Origin: Pararhodobacter sp.
GTDB taxonomy: Bacteria; Pseudomonadota; Alphaproteobacteria; Rhodobacterales; Rhodobacteraceae
NCBI RefSeq assembly: GCF_034676545.1
Contig: NZ_JAUCBZ010000015.1
Span: 1,457,001 to 1,521,000, forward strand
Length of the DNA: 64,000 nucleotides
Direction: 5' to 3'
The notes below the pieces were generated by a model. That model was not told the origin of the DNA. It worked only from the letters and a program-made list of their open reading frames with translations, and did no database searches. A program made the translations under genes and the position numbers. Below, one piece after another: positions 8,571 to 16,444 of this stretch. Positions within the stretch are counted from its first letter, which is position 1. Every line of letters starts with the position of its first letter.

Positions 8571-9028
8571 ATGAGGAAAAGCCGTTTCACCGAAACGCAG
8601 ATTATCGGGATGATCAAAGAGCAGGGTTCATGCGTAAGCAAATGATCCAGTGGATCATTTGTCGCGCCGAACGGTTTGCCGACGGCGGAGCTGTGCCTGA
8701 CACAGGGGGCTTCCGAGATCCTCCCAGGGAATGCATCTTCCACAGCGATCGCGGCAGCCAATACTGTTCGCACGACTATCAGAAGGTCCTGCGCCAGAAT
8801 GGCTTCGAAGTCTCAATGAGCGGCAAAGGTAATTGTTATGACAATGCAGCCGTCGAGACGTTCTTCAAAACCATCAAGGCCGAGTTGATCTGGCGGCGGT
8901 CATGGGCAACCAGGCGGCAAGCCGAGATGGCCATCTTCGAATACATCAACGGCTTCTACAATCCGCGCCGCCGACAGCCAGCGTCGGGAGGAAAAAGCCC
9001 CTTGGCCTTCGAGCGTAATATGGCTTAA
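8571..9028 (+). pseudogene. IS3-family insertion sequence remnant (orfA start joined to orfB end)
   Basis: An orfA start is visible at 8571 (MRKSRFTETQIIGMIKEQ, ribosome site GAAGGAG). The next orfA segment (GLPTAELC, ~8670-8700) is separated from it by a foreign stretch carrying a 21-bp palindrome. The rest of orfA and most of orfB are missing, and sequence resumes with the orfB C terminus: IFHSDRGSQYCSHDYQKVLR, GKGNCYDNAAVETFFKTIKA and the ending KSPLAFERNMA. SDRGSQY carries the second catalytic Asp and NAAVETFF the Glu; the first Asp region is lost. The element is dead through an internal deletion. Confidence 0.82.
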
Positions 9029-9114
9029 ACGAGCACTTGGGGCGGCATGAAAGCGTGACAAGACCAGAAGCGAAGAGGCACATCCCACAGCGTTGCATTG
9101 TAGATATCGGGGTG

Positions 9115-9963
9115 ATGAGAATGGTAAAGTTTGAACTTACGAGAGATTTGGCTGAGAAGTTGTGGTCCGATCGCGTGTTCCTCACCTGGGCTACCGAGAG
9201 ACCAAGCGACACGCACTATGGTCTCTTAAAGATAGGCACAACATTCGCGATCAAAGATTCGGTCAAGATTGAGCAGAATTCCGGAACGTACCGATTCCCT
9301 TACGTTCCATCGCTCGGGGGAGAAGGGTTTTCTGGTTTATGCTCTATCGGTATGATGAGCTACACGCACTCGCCGCTTCCTGAACCCATCTCGGTCGGTC
9401 GGTATACATCTATTTCCAACGGCCTCATATTCCTGGACTCCCAGCACCCGATAAATACCGTGACTACATCGGTGTTCGCGTTCCGCGCGCAGCACATCCT
9501 TTTCGGAGCGCATCCCAATCCTGATACCCTCCGCAAGACTGGTTGGAGCCTGCGAGGAGGGAAGTCATGGCCGTCAATCGGAAACGATGTTTGGATTGGG
9601 CGGGACGTTACTGTTAGTATGGGGGTCACGATTGGGGACGGGGCGATCGTTGCAGCAGGAGCAATGGTCACAAAGGATGTGCCACCCTTTGCAATAGTCG
9701 GCGGCAACCCATCTCGTTTGATCCGCTATAGGTTCGGGTCGGACGAGCTACAACAACGCCTCTTGGCGCTTAAATGGTGGGAATTTTCACCGAACGATAT
9801 TGCCAGAATTGGCATTCACGATCCATCTGCGTTTTGTGACCAAATGGAGCGCGAGATCTCGTCAGGAGAGATAAAGCCGTTTGCAGCCGCACGTTACAGC
9901 ATCGACCAGGGGGGCATTTGGCGCTCCGCCGGAGATGTGCGCGAGAAGGTTGGCGACGTGTAA
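9115..9963 (+). CDS. CatB/WbbJ-type hexapeptide-repeat acetyltransferase
   Basis: About 282 residues from the ATG at 9115; 9121 is an alternative, and the open frame extends back to 9037 inside the IS remnant. The C-terminal half is a left-handed beta-helix acyltransferase: SIGNDVWIGRDVTVSMGVTI, then GDGAIVAAGAMVTKDVPPFA and IVGGNPSRLIRYRF. Such enzymes move acetyl from acetyl-CoA to sugars or to xenobiotics such as chloramphenicol; the substrate here cannot be read. The gene is visibly richer in A+T than its neighbours and lies behind an IS3 scrap, which suggests horizontal acquisition. A resistance role is not supported; a surface-glycan role is equally likely. Confidence 0.8.
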   Translation: MRMVKFELTRDLAEKLWSDRVFLTWATERPSDTHYGLLKIGTTFAIKDSVKIEQNSGTYRFPYVPSLGGEGFSGLCSIGMMSYTHSPLPEPISVGRYTSISNGLIFLDSQHPINTVTTSVFAFRAQHILFGAHPNPDTLRKTGWSLRGGKSWPSIGNDVWIGRDVTVSMGVTIGDGAIVAAGAMVTKDVPPFAIVGGNPSRLIRYRFGSDELQQRLLALKWWEFSPNDIARIGIHDPSAFCDQMEREISSGEIKPFAAARYSIDQGGIWRSAGDVREKVGDV

Positions 9964-10198
9964 CTGTTCACAATCACATGTCTCACCGTTGGTTTGGGAG
10001 TGCCTTTGCGCTTCTCGACATTAAACATGTTGCCGCTTGCCGCTCGATGACAACTTTCGAGCTGTATGTCAGAACGATGAACCTCAGGAACCATCCGATA
10101 GGGCACCTGACGCTGGACCACGCGACGAAACGCAAACACCATGCGCCTATGTGGAGTCGCGCGAATTGGCGCTGAGTTCGGTATCAGCCTCTTGGTTA

Positions 10199-10219
10199 GG
10201 TATAGGATTTTGGAATAAC
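10199..10219 (+). promoter_or_regulatory. Putative LysR-type site (GGTAT-N11-ATAAC)
   Basis: GGTAT followed by 11 bases and ATAAC matches the T-N11-A arrangement used by LysR regulators. It is close to two other dyads flanking the lysR gene at 17979-18926 (17953-17973 and 19025-19045). It lies ~250 bp ahead of tctC. Degenerate short matches can be chance. Confidence 0.4.
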
Positions 10220-10236
10220 CATATCGCTTCGATATG
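10220..10236. promoter_or_regulatory. Perfect palindrome CATATCG-CTT-CGATATG
   Basis: A 7-bp perfect inverted repeat with a 3-nt spacer, directly next to the T-N11-A dyad. It could be an operator or, as RNA, a small stem. No cognate regulator is identified. Confidence 0.35.
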
Positions 10237-10467
10237 CTAGGTTTCTTCGGCAAAATCATGGACACTCGTGGAAAGCACCGTCGCAAGAGCGGGCGCATTC
10301 TTGGCACGACGACGAGAAACAGGCGAAAAGTCGAGACCGCGACGCAGCTGCATCTGTGCTGCCTGCGCGACCATAAAGCGATGTATTTACGAGCCCGATG
10401 CCGACAACAATAAAAGAGGCTCAAGGGCCCGGAACAGGTTCTGACAATCCGGACGGAGGAAACACTT

Positions 10468-11421
10468 ATGACATTGACCACACTTATGAAAGCGGCTGTC
10501 ACGGCGGCGGCATTTGCCATGCCGGGCGCGGCGCTTGCCGATTGGACGCCTGCAGGCCCGATCACCCTGCAAATCGGGTTCGGCGCCGGCGGGTCCACGG
10601 ATACGCTGGGGCGCGCGATCGCAGCGGCGGTCGAAGAAAATACCGGCTGGGACGTGATCGTCGAAAACCGGCCCGGTGGCGGCGGCATTGCCATGCTGTC
10701 AACCTTGATGAACGAAGACCCCGATGGCTTGACGATTGGCATGGGCGTGACGGTCGCGACGGTGATGAACCTGGCAATGCGCGGCGACCAATTGCCGTTC
10801 ACCATCGAGAGTTTCGACTACCTCGGCACCGTTGTTCTGGCCCCGGTCTCGGTTGTTGCCGTTTCGTCGGCGCCCTATGACACATTTGCGGAATTCATTG
10901 ACTACAGCATCGAAAACGGTGGTTCGTTGGTCGGATTCGATGGCGGTCCGCAGCGGTTGATCATGCAATCCATCAACAACACGACCGGCAGTCAGGTCGA
11001 GCTGGTTTCCCACCAAAGCGGTGCTGAAATCATCACCGGACTGTTGGGCGGGCAACTGGATGCCGGCTTCAGCGCCGGCGAGCATATCCAATATCTGGAA
11101 TCGGGGGATCTGAAGATGCTTGCGGTCGCCACTCAAGCCCGTCATCCGTATTCGCCCGACACGCAGACGCTGGTCGAGCAGGGCTATCCGTATTCCGTGG
11201 AGCCGTATTTCTACCTTGCCGCCCCCGCCGGTCTGGAGCCCGAGGTTCAAGCCGCTTTGGCAGGCGCGATTGCCGATGCGATCCAGTCCGAAGAGCTGGT
11301 CGAGCTGATCGAGAATGTCATGCAAACCGAAGCGACCAATCTTGGTCCGGACGGCACCGAGGCCAAATTGACCAGCGGCTTGGGTGATGCGCAGGCCTTG
11401 ATCGCGGCAGCGGCGGAATAA
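10468..11421 (+). CDS. tctC: Tripartite tricarboxylate transporter substrate-binding protein (TctC/BugT family)
   Basis: 317 residues with a CGGAGG ribosome site. The Sec signal peptide ends near PGAALA-DW. The mature start WTPAGPITLQIGFGAGGSTD and the element VIVENRPGGGG are hallmarks of the Bug/TctC periplasmic receptor fold, where the loops around GAGGSTD and RPGGGG clamp a carboxylate. Its length is normal for the family. It is the first gene of tctC-tctB-tctA and is followed by a stable hairpin, typical where the receptor is made in excess. The ligand is unknown; the neighbourhood suggests an organic acid, perhaps aromatic. Confidence 0.9.
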   Translation: MTLTTLMKAAVTAAAFAMPGAALADWTPAGPITLQIGFGAGGSTDTLGRAIAAAVEENTGWDVIVENRPGGGGIAMLSTLMNEDPDGLTIGMGVTVATVMNLAMRGDQLPFTIESFDYLGTVVLAPVSVVAVSSAPYDTFAEFIDYSIENGGSLVGFDGGPQRLIMQSINNTTGSQVELVSHQSGAEIITGLLGGQLDAGFSAGEHIQYLESGDLKMLAVATQARHPYSPDTQTLVEQGYPYSVEPYFYLAAPAGLEPEVQAALAGAIADAIQSEELVELIENVMQTEATNLGPDGTEAKLTSGLGDAQALIAAAAE

Positions 11422-11427
11422 AACCAG

Positions 11428-11451
11428 ATGCCAGGCCTCAGGGTCTGGCAT
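11428..11451 (+). promoter_or_regulatory. Intercistronic hairpin between tctC and tctB
   Basis: ATGCCAG and CTGGCAT form a perfect 7-bp stem with a 10-nt loop, 7 nt after the tctC stop. It lacks a long T-run, so it probably protects the tctC mRNA or partly attenuates transcription rather than ending it fully. Confidence 0.5.
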
Positions 11452-11471
11452 TTGCCATGGTTGGGAAGAAA

Positions 11472-11891
11472 ATGAGCGCAGAACGTCTCTTTACGGCAAT
11501 CCTTGTTTTTCTTGGGGCAGGTTTCCTGTTCCTTGTTCTGCCACATCAAGTGGAAACCGTCAGCTATGGGCGGGTGGTTCCGGCGACCGTTCCGACGGTT
11601 GCCTTGTGGGTCATCTTTGTCGCGGGCGTCGTGCAGTTTGTCACCAGCCAGGAATTTATCGGACTGCATCTTCTGAACAGCCTGCGCGCCATCGCCGTTG
11701 TCGCCATCTTTGTCGCCGCGGTCTGGTTGATGGAGAGGTTCGGCTTCGAGTATTTCGCCCCCGTTTTTGCCCTGGCCATCATGCTCTTCATGGGAGAGCG
11801 GCGTTGGTACTGGCTGCTCTTTGCCGGCGTGGCGATGCCTTTGGGGGTCTGGGTTCTCGTCGAAAATGTTCTTAACCGCGTCTTGCCGTAG
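11472..11891 (+). CDS. tctB: Tripartite tricarboxylate transporter small membrane subunit TctB
   Basis: 139 residues from the ATG at 11472, chosen because GGGAAG lies just upstream; the ATG at 11457 adds five residues but has no ribosome site. Four hydrophobic segments (LFTAILVFLGAGFLFLVLPH, VPTVALWVIFVAGVVQFV, AIAVVAIFVAAVWLM and YWLLFAGVAMPLGVWVLV) match the four-helix TctB subunit, including the position of a Tyr/Gly/Pro-containing first loop. TctB pairs with TctA in the inner membrane. It lies between tctC and tctA. Confidence 0.85.
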   Translation: MSAERLFTAILVFLGAGFLFLVLPHQVETVSYGRVVPATVPTVALWVIFVAGVVQFVTSQEFIGLHLLNSLRAIAVVAIFVAAVWLMERFGFEYFAPVFALAIMLFMGERRWYWLLFAGVAMPLGVWVLVENVLNRVLP

Positions 11892-11902
11892 AGAGACTAT
11901 CC

Positions 11903-13399
11903 ATGGATTTTGCAACGATCATTGCCGGATTGTCGGACGCGCTGACGCCGCTCAATCTGATGTTCGTTTTCGCGGGCGTGTTCGTCGGTCAATTCGTCGG
12001 CGCGATGCCGGGGATCGGGCCGGTCATGGCCATGGCCATCGCAATCCCGTTCACCTTCGCGCTGAACCCGCTGCCCGCCATCGGATTTCTGGTCGGTGTC
12101 AACAAAGGCGGCCTGATCGGGGGCGCAATTCCCGCCATTTTGCTCAACACGCCCGGAACCCCGGATGCGGCGGCTACGGCGCTTGACGGCTATCCACTGA
12201 CCCAAAAGGGCAAGCCCCTCAAAGCCCTGAAAATGGCGCTCTATTCGTCGGTCACGGGCGACACGTTCAGCGATATTGTGCTGATCACCATTGCCGCGCC
12301 CTTGGCAATCCTGGCGTTGACACTGGGCCCGGTCGAGATCTTTGCCTTGATGGTCTTTGCGTTTTCGCTGATTTCTGGGTTGATCGGGCGCTCGTTCACC
12401 AAAGGGATCATCGCAACGGCGTTTGGCTTGCTGGTCGCCACGGTGGGCCTTGACCCCGAACATTCAACGCCGCGATTCCTGTTCGGCATGTATGAACTTT
12501 ATGACGGATTTCCTGTCGCCTCTGTCGCCATCGGATCGCTGGCGGTTTCGGAAATCGTGCTGCGCATCGCGCGGATGCGTGGCGACATGCGGCCCGCCGT
12601 CAATATCCCGAAGAACCAGACCAAAGACCAAAAATCGGTCAGCTTTGCCGAATATTGGGCCTGTCGCTATGTTCTGTTGCGCGGCTCGCTGATTGGCACC
12701 TTTATCGGTGCGGTCCCGGGGATGGGCTCTACCGCCGCCGCCTTCATGAGCTACGCGTCCACCAAACAAGCCGCAAAAGATCCGTCGACCTTTGGCAAGG
12801 GCGACTTGCGCGGGGTTGCGGCAACGGAATCATCCAACAGTGCCGTGGCCGGCGCGGATTTCATCCCGCTGCTGACCTTGGGCCTGCCGGGCAGTGCGTC
12901 AGCCGCCATCATGATCAGCGCTTTCCTCATTCAGGGCCTCCAGCCGGGGCCCTTGCTGTTCGAGCAGCAGGGGCAATTGGTTTATGGCATTTTCGGCGCG
13001 ATGATGATGGCGAATGTCTGCAATCTGCTGTGCGGCCTGTTCGGCCTTCGGCTTTGGGCAAAGCTGATCACCGCGCCCGAGTCGGTGATCTTCTCGATCG
13101 CCCTCATGCTCTGCGTCACCGGGGTTTATCTGGCGACCGGCGGGGCGTTTGGTGTCTATGTGATGATCCTGTTTGCGGTCATCGGGATCATCATGACGGT
13201 GCTGCGCTATCCGCTGGTGGTCTTTATCATCGCGTTCTTCCTTGGGCCGAGGTTCGAGCTGTCACTCGGACAAACCGCGACGATTTTGCGCGGCGACCTG
13301 TGGCGCTTGTGGGATCATCCGGTTGCCGTCATTCTGCTGCTGATGTCCGTGTTCTCGGTGTACTGGCTGGGGATCAGAAACCGGGATGCCATGACATGA
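11903..13399 (+). CDS. tctA: Tripartite tricarboxylate transporter large membrane subunit TctA
   Basis: 498 residues, normal for TctA, starting 12 bp after tctB. Family signatures are clear: FVGQFVGAMPGIGPVMAMAI near residue 30, the GGAIPAILLNTPGTPDAAAT loop, GAVPGMGSTAAAFMSYA, and ESSNSAVAGADFIPLLTLGL. About a dozen membrane helices are evident. It forms the translocation channel that takes ligand delivered by TctC, driven by an ion gradient. It is followed 36 bp later by a hydrolase gene in the same orientation. Confidence 0.93.
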   Translation: MDFATIIAGLSDALTPLNLMFVFAGVFVGQFVGAMPGIGPVMAMAIAIPFTFALNPLPAIGFLVGVNKGGLIGGAIPAILLNTPGTPDAAATALDGYPLTQKGKPLKALKMALYSSVTGDTFSDIVLITIAAPLAILALTLGPVEIFALMVFAFSLISGLIGRSFTKGIIATAFGLLVATVGLDPEHSTPRFLFGMYELYDGFPVASVAIGSLAVSEIVLRIARMRGDMRPAVNIPKNQTKDQKSVSFAEYWACRYVLLRGSLIGTFIGAVPGMGSTAAAFMSYASTKQAAKDPSTFGKGDLRGVAATESSNSAVAGADFIPLLTLGLPGSASAAIMISAFLIQGLQPGPLLFEQQGQLVYGIFGAMMMANVCNLLCGLFGLRLWAKLITAPESVIFSIALMLCVTGVYLATGGAFGVYVMILFAVIGIIMTVLRYPLVVFIIAFFLGPRFELSLGQTATILRGDLWRLWDHPVAVILLLMSVFSVYWLGIRNRDAMT

Positions 13400-13435
13400 G
13401 ACCAGCCGCTGACGTCTAACCCTTCAGGACCAGAC

Positions 13436-15055
13436 ATGCCCAAGAAAATTCTGTTCATCATGTGCGATCAACTGCGGTTTGATTACCTGGGGTGTACCGG
13501 ACATCCCAGCATCAAGACGCCCAACATTGATGCCTTGGCGGCGCGCGGTGTGCGGTTTGACAAGACCTATGTGCAATCGCCGATTTGCGGCCCCAGCCGG
13601 ATGAGCTTTTACACCGGCCGCTATGTGCACAGCCACGGGTCCTCATGGAACGGCTACCCGTTGCGGGTGGGCGAAATGACGCTGGGCGATCACCTCAGGC
13701 CGCTGGGGGTGCGCACGGTTCTGTGCGGCAAGACGCATATGATCGCCGACCTTGCGGGAATGGCGCGGATGGGCATCGACCCCACGTCAGAGACCGGGGC
13801 GCTGCTTGCCGAGGGCGGGTTCGAGGTTTGGGACCGCAATGACGGTGTGGTGCCCGATGGCGCGAGGAAACAGCCCAGCCATTATAACCGGTATCTGAAT
13901 GATCATGGATACGAGGGGCCGAACCCTTGGCACCATGCCGCGAATTCGGGGAAAAGCGACGCGGGCGAGGTGTTGTCAGGGTGGCTGTTGAAACATGCCT
14001 CGGAACCGGCGGCGGTCGCCGAGGAGGATTCCGAGACGCCCTATACCACAACCCGCGCCATCGAATTCATGGAGCAGGCCCGCGACGAAAGCTGGTGCCT
14101 GCATCTGAGCTATATCAAGCCGCATTGGCCCTATATCGTGCCCGCGCCCTATCACGACATGTACAGCGCGGATGACATCATCCCTGTCAAACGGTCCGAC
14201 ATGGAACGCGACGACCCGCATCCCTTGATGGCGGGGTATTACGGATATCGGTATTCACAGGCCTTCAGCCGCGAGGATGTGCGCCGTGCGGTCATTCCGG
14301 CCTATATGGGGCTGATCACGCAGATCGACGACCAGATCGGGCGGCTGATGACCTATTTGTCGGACAGCGGGCAACTGGACGACACGCTGATCGTGTTCAC
14401 CTCGGATCACGGGGATTATCTGGGCGATCACTGGATGGGCGAAAAGGAGCTGTTCCACGATCAATCGGCGCGCATTCCGTTGATCATCGTCGACCCCAGC
14501 GCCAGTGCGGATGCCACGCGCGGGACGGTTGTCACCGACCTGACCGAGGCGATTGACCTTGTGCCGACCTTTGTCGAGTATTTCGGCGGTACGGTGCCGG
14601 ATCACATTCTGGAGGGGCGCTCATTGCTGCCCGCGGTTCGCGGCGATGCCACCTCGCCGCGCGCCTATGTCATTTCCGAGTATGACTATTCGACGCGCCC
14701 GTTCCTGCGCCATCTCAGCCCGAATGCCAAATCCTGCCTGTTGACGATGGTGTTTGACGGGCGCTGGAAAATGATCTGGGTCGAGGGGCACCGCCCGATG
14801 CTCTATGATCTGGAGACCGATCCGGACGAGTTTGTTGACCTTGGCACAGATCAGGCATACGCGGCGGAAATCACGCGGCTGTCGGCGGCGATGTTCGCCT
14901 GGGCGCGCCGGCAGCACAACCGCGTCACCTTGTCAGACGATAAAATCGACAATGACATGTGCCACGATGACGCCGTTGAGGGTGTGTATCTGGGATTCTG
15001 GGACGCGACGGAACTTGACGCTTGGAAGGCGGACAACAAACCTGCAACCGAATGA
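13436..15055 (+). CDS. Sulfatase-superfamily hydrolase (arylsulfatase / phosphonate monoester hydrolase-like)
   Basis: 539 residues. The alkaline-phosphatase-fold signature is complete: metal Asp in FIMCDQLR (D11), the formylglycine motif CGPSR with C51 as the residue to be oxidised, an inner GKTHM loop, and the second metal site FTSDHGDYLGDH. No signal peptide, so the enzyme is cytoplasmic. CxPSR fits a formylglycine-generating-enzyme target, and such enzymes hydrolyse sulfate or phosphonate esters. It is downstream of tctA in the same direction, so the imported ligand may be a sulfate ester; this is inference. Confidence 0.85.
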   Translation: MPKKILFIMCDQLRFDYLGCTGHPSIKTPNIDALAARGVRFDKTYVQSPICGPSRMSFYTGRYVHSHGSSWNGYPLRVGEMTLGDHLRPLGVRTVLCGKTHMIADLAGMARMGIDPTSETGALLAEGGFEVWDRNDGVVPDGARKQPSHYNRYLNDHGYEGPNPWHHAANSGKSDAGEVLSGWLLKHASEPAAVAEEDSETPYTTTRAIEFMEQARDESWCLHLSYIKPHWPYIVPAPYHDMYSADDIIPVKRSDMERDDPHPLMAGYYGYRYSQAFSREDVRRAVIPAYMGLITQIDDQIGRLMTYLSDSGQLDDTLIVFTSDHGDYLGDHWMGEKELFHDQSARIPLIIVDPSASADATRGTVVTDLTEAIDLVPTFVEYFGGTVPDHILEGRSLLPAVRGDATSPRAYVISEYDYSTRPFLRHLSPNAKSCLLTMVFDGRWKMIWVEGHRPMLYDLETDPDEFVDLGTDQAYAAEITRLSAAMFAWARRQHNRVTLSDDKIDNDMCHDDAVEGVYLGFWDATELDAWKADNKPATE

Positions 15056-15061
15056 ATGACC

Positions 15062-15094
15062 ACCCTCCAACGCGAATCACACGCGTCGGAGGGT
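15062..15094. terminator. Bidirectional terminator between convergent sulfatase and kynureninase genes
   Basis: ACCCTCC-A-ACGCG pairs with CGCGT-C-GGAGGGT (12 paired bases, one internal mismatch), followed by TTGCTTT on the plus strand. It sits exactly between the two convergent stop codons. Confidence 0.7.
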
Positions 15095-15106
15095 TGCTTT
15101 GCGGTA

Positions 15107-16363
15107 TCAGGTGACGGCGCGGCGTTCGTTGAACTCGGGCCGCTTCCATTCAGTGGTTTCCATCACGTCGCGGATATGCGCAACAGCGTCCCAAATATCG
15201 ACATAGCGGACATAAGGCGCGGCAAAGCCAAAGCGCAGGATGTCCGGCGCGCGGAAATCGCCAACCACACCGCGCGCGATCACCGCCTGCATGATCGCAT
15301 AGCCGTTTTCATGGGTCAGTGACACCTGACTGCCGCGCGCTTTTGGGTCTTTCGGGCTGGCAAGATTGAACCCCATGCCGCCCAGCTCCTGCTCGGCAAG
15401 GGCGATGAACAGATCCCCCAGCGCCATGTTCTTTTGCCGCAAAACGTTCATGTCGACGTCTTCGAACACCTTCAGCGCGGTTTCCAGTGCCAGCGTGGCC
15501 AGTTGCGACGCGGTGCCGGTCAGCATCCGGTCGATGCCGGGATGCGGTTTGTAGGTTTGCGTGAAGGCAAAGGGCTCGGCGTGGCCATGCCAACCGGGCA
15601 GGGGCTGGTTCATTGCCTCAATGTGACGCTTGGCGACAAACACAAAGGCTGGCGCGCCCGGCCCGCCGTTCAGGTATTTATACCCACAGCCAATCGCGAA
15701 ATCGGCATTGCAGGCGTTCAGATCGACCGGCAGGGCGCCAGCCGAATGCGCCAGATCCCAGATCGCCAAGCCGCCAAGCTCTTGCACGCGCTTGGTGATG
15801 CCCGCCATGTCATAGACGCGGCCGGTCTTGTAATGCACATGCGTCAACTGCACGGCGGCGAGGTTCTCGCCGGCATCCTCAATCGCTTGCTCGACCTCCT
15901 CGGGCATGACGCAGCGCAATTCGCAGCCCATGATCTTGGCGGCTTCGGCGTTGATATAGACGTCGGTCGGGAAATTGCCGATTTCCGAGACGATGATCTT
16001 GCGATCCTTGCGCATCCGCAGCGCTCCGATCAACACCTTGAACAGGTTCACCGAGGTGGAATCGCACACGATCACCTCATCGGCCCCGGCCCCGATCAAA
16101 CGGGCAATCGCAGCCGCCGCGCGTTGCGGCGCAGGGTACCAATCGGCATCGTTCCAGCTGCGGATCAGCCCCTGGCCCCATTCCTTGAGAACGGCGCGCT
16201 CCAACCGCTCCATCACGCCCAGCGGCAAGGCGCCCAGCGAATTGCCGTCCAGATAAATGTCGCCTTCCGGCAGGGTGAACCGGTCGCGCAGGTGGGCGAT
16301 GGGATCGGCGCCGTCCATTTTTTCGGTATCGGCGCGGGTGACTTTTTTGAGACTAGCGTTCAA
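15107..16363 (-). CDS. kynU: Kynureninase
   Basis: PLP enzyme that cleaves L-kynurenine or 3-hydroxykynurenine to (3-hydroxy)anthranilate and alanine. Diagnostic stretches are IYLDGNSLGALP near the start, GQGLIRSWN, VCDSTSVNLFK, the AIWDLAHSAGALPVDL segment with the cofactor-binding Asp and His, and the PLP lysine in GCGYKYLNGGPGAPAF. I take the TTG at 16363 (AGGAA seven bases upstream, 418 residues); the frame also has ATGs at 16411 and 16435, which would add up to 24 residues. It lies downstream of the aldehyde dehydrogenase on the minus strand, likely in one operon. The 3-hydroxyanthranilate dioxygenase at 20187 would use its product. Confidence 0.9.
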   Translation of the reverse strand: MNASLKKVTRADTEKMDGADPIAHLRDRFTLPEGDIYLDGNSLGALPLGVMERLERAVLKEWGQGLIRSWNDADWYPAPQRAAAAIARLIGAGADEVIVCDSTSVNLFKVLIGALRMRKDRKIIVSEIGNFPTDVYINAEAAKIMGCELRCVMPEEVEQAIEDAGENLAAVQLTHVHYKTGRVYDMAGITKRVQELGGLAIWDLAHSAGALPVDLNACNADFAIGCGYKYLNGGPGAPAFVFVAKRHIEAMNQPLPGWHGHAEPFAFTQTYKPHPGIDRMLTGTASQLATLALETALKVFEDVDMNVLRQKNMALGDLFIALAEQELGGMGFNLASPKDPKARGSQVSLTHENGYAIMQAVIARGVVGDFRAPDILRFGFAAPYVRYVDIWDAVAHIRDVMETTEWKRPEFNERRAVT

Positions 16364-16444
16364 TGTTCTGTTCCTGATGCTCAGTGGTTTTGCAAATATT
16401 GTCTCGCGCATGTTGCCGTGCCGCTCAAGGCACACAGTCGAAGA

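Larger units (their letters stand above)
9964..10467. other. 504-bp intergenic region without a supported gene
   Basis: Only short unconvincing frames are present. It contains a T-N11-A dyad (10199-10219), an adjoining palindrome (10220-10236) and, at its end, the CGGAGG ribosome site of the following transporter gene. The part next to the acetyltransferase has a composition intermediate between that gene and the core genome. Confidence 0.6.

Noticed and set aside
10037..10240. Short plus-strand frames in the gap before tctC
   Set aside because: No ribosome site, no motif, and the region holds candidate regulatory dyads instead.
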